A stretch of 39,143 bases of DNA from IMG/VR virus record IMGVR_UViG_3300030102_006696, positions 1-39,143 of that record; one strand, 5' to 3'. Shown one piece after another: positions 27,630 to 34,946 of this stretch. Position 1 is the stretch's first letter; each line of letters opens with the position of its first letter. Under the pieces are notes generated by a model. It saw nothing but the letters and a program-made list of their open reading frames with translations, ran no database searches and had not been told where the DNA came from. The position numbers and the translations under genes were made by a program. This DNA comes from a virus.

Positions 27630-27714
27630 AATTCGATGGATGATGCGCCCCGTTGCAAGGTGTTGCAGAGGGAAGATACCGATGCGGCGGGACGCCGCAA
27701 AGAGAGAGTTATAA
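27613..27714 (+). CDS. Short basic ORF coupled to the protease gene (33 aa)
   Basis: An ATG five bases after AAGGAG opens a 33-codon frame rich in Arg and Lys (8 Arg, 3 Lys, 2 acidic), starting MRPLTKIRWMMRPVARCCRG. Its TAA stop (27712-27714) overlaps the ATG of the protease gene at 27714 as TAATG, the standard layout for translational coupling. It overlaps the end of the membrane-protein gene by 17 bases. It may be a real microprotein (for example a prohead-core peptide) or a leader whose translation loads ribosomes onto the protease start. No family is recognisable. Confidence 0.45.
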   Translation: MRPLTKIRWMMRPVARCCRGKIPMRRDAAKREL

Positions 27715-28319
27715 TGAAGATTTTAAGAGAGTATTATGAACTTTGTGAGGGCGGAATCTGCTCCGACCTATTAACTGAAGACGAAAAGATCCGCGTTGCA
27801 AACGGTGCACTGATCTTATCTGGGGTTATGCAGATGTCAGAAACCCTAAATGGTAATGGCAGAGTTTATCCCCACAAGGTACTCATGAGAGAAATAGAAA
27901 ACTATCACAAACTCGTAAAAGAAAGAAGAGCAGTGGGCGAGTTGGACCACCCCGACGATTCAGTTATAAATTTGAAAAACGCCTCTCATGTTGTCACAGA
28001 CATTTGGATGGAAGATAACAAAGTTATTGGAAAAATCGAAGTCCTACCAACCCCCTCGGGTCAGATCTTACGCAGTCTCGTGGAGTCTGGAATTAAGATG
28101 GGTATTTCATCTAGGGGGATGGGGTCCGTACAGGAGTCAAATGGCAAAGTGGTTGTACAAGACGACTTTCAACTGATTTGTTTTGATATGGTTTCTGAAC
28201 CATCGACTCCCGGCGCTTTCATGATGAAAGAGGCGAAGCAAATCCCAAACATCTATACAAAGGCAGACAAGATCAATAGATTGATGAACGATATCTTGTC
28301 AACAAGGGGAGAGAAATGA
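27714..28319 (+). CDS. Prohead protease, T4 gp21-like (peptidase family S77 type)
   Basis: From the ATG at 27714 the protein is 201 aa. It has the gp21 signature: MQMSETLNGNGRVYP (39-53), the catalytic His in GELDHPDD (His79) and the catalytic Ser in GISSRGMGS (Ser132 or Ser133). In T4 this enzyme is part of the prohead core, becomes active after assembly, and trims scaffold and capsid proteins at sites of the form Leu/Ile-x-Glu. An in-frame ATG at 27636 would add 26 residues but has no Shine-Dalgarno, and its codons overlap the short ORF, so 27714 is preferred. The stop overlaps the next start (ATGA). Confidence 0.9.
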   Translation: MKILREYYELCEGGICSDLLTEDEKIRVANGALILSGVMQMSETLNGNGRVYPHKVLMREIENYHKLVKERRAVGELDHPDDSVINLKNASHVVTDIWMEDNKVIGKIEVLPTPSGQILRSLVESGIKMGISSRGMGSVQESNGKVVVQDDFQLICFDMVSEPSTPGAFMMKEAKQIPNIYTKADKINRLMNDILSTRGEK

Positions 28320-28954
28320 AAATCTTAGTTGAAAATGAGAGATTAGAAGAAATTATTGATGACATCTTGATTGAAGAGATCTTGCAAGAACTGATTGGCA
28401 ATCCATTTTCTTCGTCTTCCGCACCCACTTCTGGAAGAATGGGTTCTGGTCGCCGCAAGAAGGCAGGACTTTCTCCTTTGCCTGGTGAAGAACCTGCGGC
28501 AAAACCTGGGTTTCTTGCACGCTTGGGTCAAAAGTTGGGAATTGGAAAGGACTGGGAAAAAGAGGTTGAAAAACTATCAGACGTTGAAAAGGAGCAAGAC
28601 TTTGCTAAACCTTTCGACGAAGAACCACCCCCTGTTCAAGGACTTGAGACAGGTCAGTGGATACCTGAACCTGGATCTGTGTATGCTTACATTACAAAAA
28701 CTGGTAAGAGGGCGATCCTAAAGGTGCTGGGCGGCACGTTTGGAAATGACGCTCGTGGCAAAGCGAGTCTATCAGTTCAAAGGATTGGTCCTGGGTATGC
28801 AAACCGTGGAGTTTTAGGTGTCAAGCAACTTACAGATCGATTGCGCGGCAAGTTTGATGACGAAGAAACCGCTCGCAAGGCGCTGGCACTATCCGTGGCA
28901 GCAACCATGCAGGAAGTTAGACAAAGAATTAAAGAAAACTTGAGGAACAAATGA
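28316..28954 (+). CDS. Head-module protein of unknown function (212 aa)
   Basis: The ATG, with GGGGAGAG upstream, overlaps the protease stop by four bases. The 212-aa protein begins with an acidic helical stretch MKILVENERLEEIIDDILIE, followed by a Ser/Gly/Pro/Lys-rich linker (about 30-70) and a C-terminal domain (about 110-212) with EPGSVYAYITKTGKRAIL, which looks like a small beta domain, then a helical tail. The N-terminal region contains possible gp21-type Leu-x-Glu sites. A role as a head-core or internal protein is plausible from position; no family is recognised. Confidence 0.6.
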   Translation: MKILVENERLEEIIDDILIEEILQELIGNPFSSSSAPTSGRMGSGRRKKAGLSPLPGEEPAAKPGFLARLGQKLGIGKDWEKEVEKLSDVEKEQDFAKPFDEEPPPVQGLETGQWIPEPGSVYAYITKTGKRAILKVLGGTFGNDARGKASLSVQRIGPGYANRGVLGVKQLTDRLRGKFDDEETARKALALSVAATMQEVRQRIKENLRNK

Positions 28955-29355
28955 ATTCTGAGAATTTAAAAAAGATATTAAAACCGTTAGTTAAGCAGTG
29001 TGTTAAAGAAGTTATATTTGAAGAAGGTGCGCTCTCCAAAATAATACAGGAAGTTGTATCAGGACTATCCGGTGCTCAAAGTCTTGTTGAGTCAAAGAAC
29101 AACGAGGATATTCTCGCAAGAAGGCGAGAAGAGCAGGACAAAAAACTAAAAGAAGCAAAGAAAAGAATGCTTGATTCAATAGGTCGTGACTCTTACGGTG
29201 ATGTCTTTGAAGGTACAAAACCTTTGCCTTCCGGTGGATCTCCAGGGTCTAGTTCCTCACACTCCCCGATGGCAAATATTGACCCTAACGACCCCGGTGT
29301 GGATATCAGTACTATATTTGGCAATTTAAGCGAAAATTGGAAGAAAATGGTGTAA
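28951..29355 (+). CDS. Head-module protein of unknown function (134 aa)
   Basis: The start overlaps the previous stop (ATGA), with TGAGGAA upstream. The 134-aa protein has a helical N-terminus with LKKILKPLVKQCVKEVIFEE, a charged helix (about 52-75), the motif MLDSIGRDSYGDVFEGT (74-90), a Gly/Ser/Pro linker and the C-terminal motif GVDISTIFGNLSENWKKMV. These motifs look conserved rather than random, and I associate them with small proteins near marine-phage capsid genes. The stop is two bases before the bS21 start. The function is unknown. Confidence 0.6.
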   Translation: MNSENLKKILKPLVKQCVKEVIFEEGALSKIIQEVVSGLSGAQSLVESKNNEDILARRREEQDKKLKEAKKRMLDSIGRDSYGDVFEGTKPLPSGGSPGSSSSHSPMANIDPNDPGVDISTIFGNLSENWKKMV

Positions 29356-29357
29356 AA

Positions 29358-29588
29358 ATGGGTAGAAGAACTCCAGTAAACGTACAGGTAAAGATAAACC
29401 ATCCAGATCAAACTATGAGGATGATCAAGAGGTTTGCAAAGAAAGTTAAGAAAAGCGGAATACTAGATGAAGTCCGTGCAAAGGAATATTATGAGAAACC
29501 TTCCGCACGCAGGAGGCGCGAAAAAAAGAAGAGAGAGCGCGTTCTAAAGAAACTTCAACAAGAAAGAGACAACAAGTACAAACAGTAG
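29358..29588 (+). CDS. rpsU: Ribosomal protein bS21 homologue
   Basis: From the ATG at 29358 the protein is 76 aa and very basic. It carries the bS21 signature: MRMIKRFAKKVKKSGILDEV (residues 20-39), then RAKEYYEKPSARRRREKKK (40-58), matching the RRFKR...G-L-E-R...EFYEKPS-xRKR core of bacterial bS21. A short N-terminal extension (GRRTPVNVQVKINHP) replaces the usual first strand. bS21 binds the 30S platform next to the anti-Shine-Dalgarno and is needed for initiation on natural mRNAs; viral copies are known. A TTG at 29337 is in frame but lies inside the upstream gene without support. The gene lacks a good Shine-Dalgarno and is probably coupled to the gene ending two bases before. Confidence 0.85.
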   Translation: MGRRTPVNVQVKINHPDQTMRMIKRFAKKVKKSGILDEVRAKEYYEKPSARRRREKKKRERVLKKLQQERDNKYKQ

Positions 29589-29630
29589 TCTATTAAAATT
29601 CAAAATACCGTTCTTTTTGCAAAAAAAATA

Positions 29631-29641
29631 ACTATTTATTA
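29631..29641 (+). promoter_or_regulatory. Candidate late promoter element ACTATTTATTA
   Basis: This lies in the 103-base gap before the scaffold gene, 50 bases ahead of its ATG. The same 11-base pattern ACTATTTANTA occurs at 32670 and 33189, each in the gap before a head gene. It is not the T4 late motif TATAAATA in the forward direction, although its reverse complement contains TAAATA. The promoter function is inferred from recurrence and position. Confidence 0.4.
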
Positions 29642-29657
29642 AGAATACAAGTATTCT
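29642..29657 (+). repeat. Inverted repeat AGAATAC-AA-GTATTCT
   Basis: Two perfect 7-base arms are separated by AA, directly after the ACTATTTATTA element. The spacer is too short for a normal RNA hairpin, so a protein-binding site is more likely than a terminator. It could also be chance in AT-rich DNA. Confidence 0.3.
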
Positions 29658-29691
29658 CATAATTTTTTGATATTATTTTAGGAGAAAGAAA

Positions 29692-30759
29692 ATGTCATCA
29701 ATGCTAGAACAGGCGATTATCGATGCAAGAGCATTAAAGGAAGCCGCAATTAAAAACGCAGAAAACATGGTTGTTGAAAAGTACTCTGCCGAAGTTAAGA
29801 AGGCAGTAGAACAACTATTAGAAGCAGAAGAGATGGAAGACGAAGTTCCAGAACCTCATGACTCCACTCAGGACTTACCTGATTCTTTTCGAGATATCGC
29901 TGATGGCGAAGAGGTAGTGGAGATTGACCTAGATCAGTTGTCCGCCGCTGTCGAAAAGGCACTTGGTGGAGAAATGGAATCTCACGAAGACGCAGTCGAA
30001 GACGTCGCGGATCTTGCCCTTGAGGAACCCCCATCAGGGATGCCCAATGCAGACGAACCCGGTCCAAGCGCTATGTCTGAGTCTATTGAAGTTGAAATTG
30101 ATGAAGAATTACTTGAAACAGTCGCAAATGACCTTATTGAAGAATTAGATCTAGAAAATTTTGATGAAAACTCTATTGATGACATTGTAGAGAAGGTTGT
30201 TGTTGACATTGAACCTGTAAAGCGCGGATGGGCAGGAACCTCCGAGGCAGAAATGAAAGAACTCGAAAATCAAGCATTGGCAAAAGAGACCGACACAGAG
30301 CACGCAGAAGAAATGAAGGCGCTCCGTGATCGCGTTGCCGAATTGCAAGAGCAGAATGACCTATTGGCGTCAGCAGGAAACAAATTACAAAATAAGACTG
30401 CCGAACTTGAAGAGGCAGTTGTTACACTACAGGCAAAGATTAACGAAACAAATGTTATGAATGCCAAATTACTTTATATTAATCAGACGTTAGGAAATGC
30501 CTCCCTGAATGAGCGACAAAAGAAGAAAATTGTCGAAGCCATTTCTAAAGTTAAGTCTGTTGAAAACGCGAAGGTACTCTTTGAGACTCTTCAGGGCACA
30601 GTGGGAAGCACGGACAAGGACCCTCTTCCAGAATCACTTAGCGAAGCAGTCAGTAGGAAACCTTCATTGATGGTTGCTACACGCAACCAGACAGCAAAGC
30701 AAGAAAACAATCCTTTCTTTGATAGGATGAAGATTCTTGCAGGACTAAAGAATAACTAA
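29692..30759 (+). CDS. Prohead core scaffolding protein, T4 gp22-like
   Basis: This 355-aa protein has AGGAG upstream of its ATG. It is strongly acidic (Glu/Asp-rich through about residues 40-190) and ends with a long coiled coil (about 200-270). The stretch after the coil, LNERQKKKIVEAISKVKSVE (about 276-295), corresponds in place and pattern to LTESQKEKVAALVEGM of T4 gp22. gp22 forms the internal core on which the capsid assembles and is then digested by the protease; several Leu-x-Glu sites suitable for cleavage are present. Its place just before the capsid gene is as in T4. The assignment rests on pattern, context and this short match. Confidence 0.8.
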   Translation: MSSMLEQAIIDARALKEAAIKNAENMVVEKYSAEVKKAVEQLLEAEEMEDEVPEPHDSTQDLPDSFRDIADGEEVVEIDLDQLSAAVEKALGGEMESHEDAVEDVADLALEEPPSGMPNADEPGPSAMSESIEVEIDEELLETVANDLIEELDLENFDENSIDDIVEKVVVDIEPVKRGWAGTSEAEMKELENQALAKETDTEHAEEMKALRDRVAELQEQNDLLASAGNKLQNKTAELEEAVVTLQAKINETNVMNAKLLYINQTLGNASLNERQKKKIVEAISKVKSVENAKVLFETLQGTVGSTDKDPLPESLSEAVSRKPSLMVATRNQTAKQENNPFFDRMKILAGLKNN

Positions 30760-30777
30760 TTTAGGAGGTTTTATAAA

Positions 30778-32601
30778 ATGTCTATTTTGCAAAAGCTTAC
30801 AGAAGGCGTTGTGAATCGTGATGTCTCCAAGGAAGGTGCTGCTCTTCTTGAGAAGTGGCAGGCAACCGGTCTCCTCGAAGGTCTCAGTGATGACAACAAA
30901 GCACAAGGCATGGCAGTACTACTCGAAAACCAAGCAAAGGAACTTCTCCGTGAATCTTCCTCAATGGCTAGTGGTGATGTAGAGGGTTTTGCTGCTGTTG
31001 CTTTCCCAATCGTTCGTCGTGTATTCGGCGGTTTGATCGCTAATGATCTAGTTTCAGTTCAACCAATGAGTCTACCAAGTGGTCTCATTTTCTTCCTTGA
31101 CTTTACCAAGTCCACGGAAGTTCGACCACAGTCAGCAGGATCTGGACAATCTGTCTATGGTGGTAACGTTGTGGGTAGAAACATCCAGACCGGTGTTGAC
31201 CTTGATGGTCAGGCCACTTCTGAGTCAGGTGAACCTGGTGGTTTCTACGGATTGGCAACTGGTTACTCTCACGCAACCGGTTCCCTCGCTGCCGCCGATA
31301 ACGGTGGACTTCAATTTAGCAACACGCCTGTCGTTGGTGCCCTAGCTGATGGTGGTAAGTTGGTTTCTGCACTTACTGAAGCAGAAAAGAAGGTTATCCA
31401 GTATGATCCAGACATTCTTGCAATGGGATCTACCGCAAGAGTTTTGGTTTTGGACAGTCTTGAGGACGCCACGACCATTTTGCCAGGTTTGAACACAGAC
31501 GCACTTCAGGCAATCGAACTTCAGCGCGATGGTACAACCAAGGCAATTACGATCTTTGATGATGCCACCGGCGACCTTATGGACACTGGTGTACTTCATA
31601 TTCGTCGTTTAACATCTATTGTTAGTAGCAAACTTCGTCTTGTTTTGGTTAACCCAGCAGGCGTGGTTAAGACAGACGGAGCGGCCGCCCTTGAAGGTGG
31701 TGCCAATAAAGATAACTTTGGTGTGCATTTCCCAGTTGCAGACAACTTTGTCGTTGCAGGTTCACATGCTATCGGCGGTGTAAAGGGTTCTTCCACTGCA
31801 CCAGATTGGAATCTTGAATTGGAAGGTGGAATGGCAGAGATCGACATCAAGGTTGATAGTATTGCCGTGACAGCGATGACCAAGAAGTTGAAGGCAAAGT
31901 GGTCCCCAGAATTGGGTCAGGACCTCAACGCTTATCACAATCTTGACGCTGAAGTTGAGTTGACCGGTATTCTTTCTGAGCAGATTGCTCTTGAAATTGA
32001 CCGTGAAATTCTTTCCGACTTGGTTAAGGGCGCAACCGCCGGTACTCGTTACTGGAGTCGTGCACCAGGTCTTTTCGTTGACAGTAATGGTGCGGAACTC
32101 GGCGCAACCGCTGCCGCTCCAGACTTCACTGGCACTGTTAGCGAGTGGTACGAGACTCTCATTGAGACAATCAATGACGTAAGTGCTCAGATCCACCGTA
32201 AGACGCTTCGCGGTGGTGCAAACTTTGTTGTTTGTTCCCCAGAAGTCGCTAACATCCTTGAGTTTACCGCAGGTTTCCGCGCAAGCGTTACTGCTGACTC
32301 AGACCGTGGACAGATTGGTGCACAGAATGTTGGTTCCTTGAGTAAGAAGTTCGACGTTATGGTCGATCCTTACTTCCCACGTAACGTGATCCTCGTTGGT
32401 CGCAAGGGCAACTCCTTCTTGGAGAGCGGATACGTCTACGCCCCTTATGTGCCACTACAGGTTACTCCTACGATCTTCGGAACGGAAGATTTCGTACCAC
32501 GTAAGGGCGTCATGACTCGCTATGCGAAGAAGATGGTTCGTCCTGACATGTACGGTCTCGTTATCGTCCGAGGTCTCTTGGGAGAATCAGGCGGCAACTA
32601 A
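30778..32601 (+). CDS. Major capsid protein, T4 gp23-like
   Basis: This 607-aa protein starts at an ATG with a strong AGGAGG. gp23-like features are the N-terminal region LLEKWQATGLLEGL and VLLENQAKELLRE, the motif FPIVRRVFGGLIANDLVSVQPMS (compare T4 MVRRAIPNLIAFDICGVQPM) and the C-terminal FPRNVILVGRKG and VPLQVTPTIF. The Leu57-Arg58-Glu59/Ser60 site fits the protease consensus, so the first 59 residues are probably removed on maturation. It is longer than T4 gp23 (521 aa), with extra sequence in the middle. Codons look more uniform than in its neighbours, as expected for a highly expressed gene. A strong terminator follows. Confidence 0.93.
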   Translation: MSILQKLTEGVVNRDVSKEGAALLEKWQATGLLEGLSDDNKAQGMAVLLENQAKELLRESSSMASGDVEGFAAVAFPIVRRVFGGLIANDLVSVQPMSLPSGLIFFLDFTKSTEVRPQSAGSGQSVYGGNVVGRNIQTGVDLDGQATSESGEPGGFYGLATGYSHATGSLAAADNGGLQFSNTPVVGALADGGKLVSALTEAEKKVIQYDPDILAMGSTARVLVLDSLEDATTILPGLNTDALQAIELQRDGTTKAITIFDDATGDLMDTGVLHIRRLTSIVSSKLRLVLVNPAGVVKTDGAAALEGGANKDNFGVHFPVADNFVVAGSHAIGGVKGSSTAPDWNLELEGGMAEIDIKVDSIAVTAMTKKLKAKWSPELGQDLNAYHNLDAEVELTGILSEQIALEIDREILSDLVKGATAGTRYWSRAPGLFVDSNGAELGATAAAPDFTGTVSEWYETLIETINDVSAQIHRKTLRGGANFVVCSPEVANILEFTAGFRASVTADSDRGQIGAQNVGSLSKKFDVMVDPYFPRNVILVGRKGNSFLESGYVYAPYVPLQVTPTIFGTEDFVPRKGVMTRYAKKMVRPDMYGLVIVRGLLGESGGN

Positions 32602-32619
32602 GAGATAAACTAGTATCTC
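32602..32619 (+). repeat. Small hairpin after the capsid gene
   Basis: GAGAT (32602-32606) and ATCTC (32615-32619) pair around an 8-base loop immediately after the capsid stop codon. It is weak alone but lies just before the terminator and may protect the 3' end of the capsid mRNA. Confidence 0.3.
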
Positions 32620-32629
32620 AAAATAAATT

Positions 32630-32664
32630 CCCCCTTCATTAATTTGGAGGGGGTTTTTGTTTTT
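32630..32664 (+). terminator. Rho-independent terminator after the major capsid gene
   Basis: CCCCCTTC (32630-32637) pairs with GGAGGGGG (32646-32653), an 8-base stem with one G-T pair and the loop ATTAATTT, followed by TTTTTGTTTTT. This is a strong intrinsic terminator and would end or reduce the capsid transcript before the 124-aa gene. Confidence 0.85.
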
Positions 32665-32669
32665 CTAAA

Positions 32670-32680
32670 ACTATTTAGTA
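32670..32680 (+). promoter_or_regulatory. Candidate late promoter element ACTATTTAGTA
   Basis: This second copy of the ACTATTTANTA pattern is placed just after the capsid terminator and 66 bases before the ATG of the 124-aa gene. A new promoter is expected here because the upstream transcript ends at the terminator. Confidence 0.45.
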
Positions 32681-32689
32681 GAGAAAAGA

Positions 32690-32708
32690 TAAGGCGATTT
32701 ATGCCTTA
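32690..32708 (+). repeat. Small hairpin in the 5' leader of the 124-aa gene
   Basis: TAAGGC (32690-32695) and GCCTTA (32703-32708) pair around a 7-base loop. There is no following T tract, so it is not a terminator; it would sit in the leader of a transcript starting near the 32670 element and could stabilise that mRNA. Confidence 0.3.
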
Positions 32709-32746
32709 ATTCATTTAAAGCATAAAATAAAAGGAGATTCTTAAAA

Positions 32747-33121
32747 ATGAGTAAATTAGGAAGATATAGTGCAGATAGAAAAAAGGTTGAAACAGTCACT
32801 GCAAGCAAGGGTGTAGCGGTTGCTGAGTGTGGAACAATTTTTGTTGCCTCCGATAACTATACCTTAACATTGCCAACATGTGCTGAAGCAGGAAAAGGTT
32901 GGTGGATCAAGGGAGTCCAAACAAATGCAGGAAAGACTTTGACCATAGATGTTAACTCACAGACCACGATTGGTATTGAGGCATCTAACGCCGCCCTCGC
33001 AATTGATACCGACATTGCGATTACAGGAACACCAGGTGCACAGGTCGAGGTGGTATGTGATGGTACTCGCTTCATCGTTCTTGCTCATGGCGTCGCCGCA
33101 GATGACATCATTGGACAATAA
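32747..33121 (+). CDS. Small probable virion protein (124 aa), head decoration candidate
   Basis: An ATG after AAAAGGAG starts a 124-aa protein with a beta-rich pattern: TIFVASDNYTLTLPT, GWWIKGVQT, TLTIDVNSQTTI, DTDIAITG and VEVVCDGTRFIVLAH. The strand order resembles a small jelly-roll or beta-sandwich. The gene has its own candidate promoter and is bounded by terminators on both sides, which suggests separate strong expression, as for capsid decoration proteins. It shows no similarity I can recognise to T4 Soc or Hoc. The role is inferred. Confidence 0.6.
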   Translation: MSKLGRYSADRKKVETVTASKGVAVAECGTIFVASDNYTLTLPTCAEAGKGWWIKGVQTNAGKTLTIDVNSQTTIGIEASNAALAIDTDIAITGTPGAQVEVVCDGTRFIVLAHGVAADDIIGQ

Positions 33122-33150
33122 GTAATTAACTCGCCTTATCAATAGAATCA

Positions 33151-33184
33151 ACCCTAAGTCTTATGACTTGGGGTTTTCTATTTT
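33151..33184 (+). terminator. Rho-independent terminator after the 124-aa gene
   Basis: ACCCTAAGTC (33151-33160) pairs with GACTTGGGGT (33165-33174), a 10-base stem with one G-T pair and a TTAT loop, followed by TTTCTATTTT. This is a strong intrinsic terminator. Confidence 0.85.
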
Positions 33185-33188
33185 GTAC

Positions 33189-33199
33189 ACTATTTACTA
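33189..33199 (+). promoter_or_regulatory. Candidate late promoter element ACTATTTACTA
   Basis: This third copy of ACTATTTANTA lies immediately after the terminator and 26 bases before the ATG of the Lys/Thr-rich gene. Again a promoter is expected here because the terminator isolates the downstream genes. Confidence 0.45.
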
Positions 33200-33225
33200 T
33201 GACCATTTAGTTAAAGGAGTTTATA

Positions 33226-33564
33226 ATGGGAAAGCGTAGAAAAAGATTAACAATGGATAAATATGCCAAGAAGTATGTGAAGTTAAGAGCAGCACTGTTT
33301 GGAAAAAAAGAAGAGGTTGTTGAGGATTTGACGGAGGTAGTTAAAAAGGTCAAGAAAGTCTCCCCTTCAGCACTAAAAGAAATTGTAACAAATACAGAAG
33401 AAACCACCACAGAAGACACTTCTAAGACAGAGGATGTTACAACGAATACAACGACTAAGACTACAACTAAAAAGTCTACCACAAGGGCAAACAAGACCCC
33501 TACTGCCACAAAGAAGGCAACAACCACTAGGAAGAAGACTACTAGAAAAAGAACTAAGAAATAA
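33226..33564 (+). CDS. Lys/Thr-rich histone-H1-like protein
   Basis: An ATG after AAAGGAG starts a 112-aa protein in three parts: a basic N-terminus (MGKRRKRLTMDKYAKKYVKL), a mixed charged helix (about 25-55), and a long low-complexity tail (about 55-112) of Thr, Lys, Arg and Ala that becomes strongly basic after residue 78 (TTRKKTTRKRTKK at the end). Such tails bind DNA in histone H1-like and AlgP-like bacterial proteins. In a phage capsid operon it could be an internal DNA-condensing protein or a capsid-bound factor. The function is inferred from composition only. Confidence 0.6.
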   Translation: MGKRRKRLTMDKYAKKYVKLRAALFGKKEEVVEDLTEVVKKVKKVSPSALKEIVTNTEETTTEDTSKTEDVTTNTTTKTTTKKSTTRANKTPTATKKATTTRKKTTRKRTKK

Positions 33565-33653
33565 TCCTGAGAACAAAAAAATCAGTTTCGGTGTTTAGTG
33601 TAGGTTACAACTAATTATATTTGACTAGATTTTAACTTAGTGAGGATTAATTA

Positions 33654-34928
33654 ATGTCTTTACCCACTTTGACACCAGCATCAACAGTGAGCGCCATCGT
33701 ACTTCCCGTCACAGGGACTACTACGGATGTAAACTCACTCGTTCCCTATAAGGTATATTCAGATCCTACGGCACCACTTTATTCAGTTGATTTTTTATCA
33801 GGTGCAACTGAACAAGTTGCTTATGTTTATAAGAAACTTGGTGGTGACATCCTAGACATTGAATTAACAACAGGGAATATATACTCTGCCTATGAGGAGG
33901 CGTGCTTAGAGTATTCTTATCTTATTAACGTTCACCAAGCAAGCAATGTTTTGTCCGATGCTCTTGGTAACATGACGGGCACTTTTGACCACAAGGGTGA
34001 AATCAAGACAGGAGAGTTGAGTTCTTCTCTTGGTGGCACTCATGTTGCCTTGAAATATCCAAGGTTTGAGTATGGAACTACAAGAAGAGTCCTAGAAGGA
34101 GTTTCCGCTGAAGCAGGACTTGGACACTCCGTGGAGTATTCTGCTTCATTTGATGTAACTCCTGAAAAGCAAGATTACGATTTGCAGCAAATCATCTCAA
34201 CCGCCACGGGTGTTCCCTACCAAGGAAACTTGGCAGGCAAAAGAGTTTCGATTAAAAGGGTATTTTTCAAGACACCACATGCAATGTGGAGGTTTTATGG
34301 ATATTACGGTGGTTTAAATGTTGTCGGTAATTTGAGTAATTATGGACAATTTTCAGACGCTTCGACTTTTGAATTGGTACCAACATGGCAGAATAAATCT
34401 CAGGCGTTGGCGTTTGAAGATGCAATCTACACTAGGGCATCTCACTATTCATACGAGTTGAAGGACAATAAGATAAGATTGTTTCCACAACCAACAACAG
34501 GTGGACCATCTAAAATGTGGGTTCAGTTCTCTGTTCCAAGAGATGCCTTCATGTCGTCCAGTGCCAGTGACACTACAATGGATGGAATCAATAATCTGAA
34601 TACCTTGCCTTTTGGCAACTTGCCATATGGAAATATAAACTCAATTGGTAAGCAGTGGATTAGAAGGTTCGCACTTTCCTTGTCTAAGGAGATGTTGGGT
34701 CAAGTACGCTCTAAGTTTAGCACTGTGCCTATCCCAGGAGAGTCCGTCACTTTAAACGGTGGCGATTTGATTGCTCAGGCAAGAGAGGAACAGGAAAGAC
34801 TAAGAGAGGAACTAAAGGTAACATTATCAGATCTTACCTATGCTAGACTTGCCTCAATCGATGCAGAGAAGGTTGAAGCAAGCGAAAAGGTGGTTCAGAG
34901 AATACCAGTTAATATTTTTGTAGGATAG
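33654..34928 (+). CDS. Neck / head completion protein, T4 gp13-like
   Basis: This 424-aa protein starts at an ATG with GAGG upstream. The N-terminal part YVYKKLGGDILDIELTTGNI matches VILRRLGAPIINVELTPDQV of T4 gp13 in order. The C-terminal part, with ALSLSKEMLGQVRSKFSTVP, GGDLIAQAREEQERLREEL and the final NIFVG, matches ALAKELNGQILARHQG, GQRLIEEARLEKEALREEL and the final GILVG of gp13. gp13 joins the portal after DNA packaging. The protein is longer than T4 gp13 (309 aa), with an extended N-terminus and middle. It is followed by gp14- and gp15-like genes in the T4 order, which supports the call. Confidence 0.85.
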   Translation: MSLPTLTPASTVSAIVLPVTGTTTDVNSLVPYKVYSDPTAPLYSVDFLSGATEQVAYVYKKLGGDILDIELTTGNIYSAYEEACLEYSYLINVHQASNVLSDALGNMTGTFDHKGEIKTGELSSSLGGTHVALKYPRFEYGTTRRVLEGVSAEAGLGHSVEYSASFDVTPEKQDYDLQQIISTATGVPYQGNLAGKRVSIKRVFFKTPHAMWRFYGYYGGLNVVGNLSNYGQFSDASTFELVPTWQNKSQALAFEDAIYTRASHYSYELKDNKIRLFPQPTTGGPSKMWVQFSVPRDAFMSSSASDTTMDGINNLNTLPFGNLPYGNINSIGKQWIRRFALSLSKEMLGQVRSKFSTVPIPGESVTLNGGDLIAQAREEQERLREELKVTLSDLTYARLASIDAEKVEASEKVVQRIPVNIFVG

Positions 34929-34946
34929 GCATAGGAGTTTTATGAA

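Noticed and set aside
27636-27713. Protease start at ATG 27636 (26 more residues)
   Set aside because: There is no Shine-Dalgarno before it, and its codons overlap the short coupled ORF; 27714 gives a gp21-like N-terminus.
29337-29357. TTG start adding seven residues to bS21
   Set aside because: It lies inside the preceding gene with no ribosome binding site; the ATG at 29358 gives a normal bS21 N-terminus.
33164-33211. Short hydrophobic 15-codon ORF starting inside the second terminator
   Set aside because: It has no ribosome binding site and overlaps the terminator stem and the promoter-like element.
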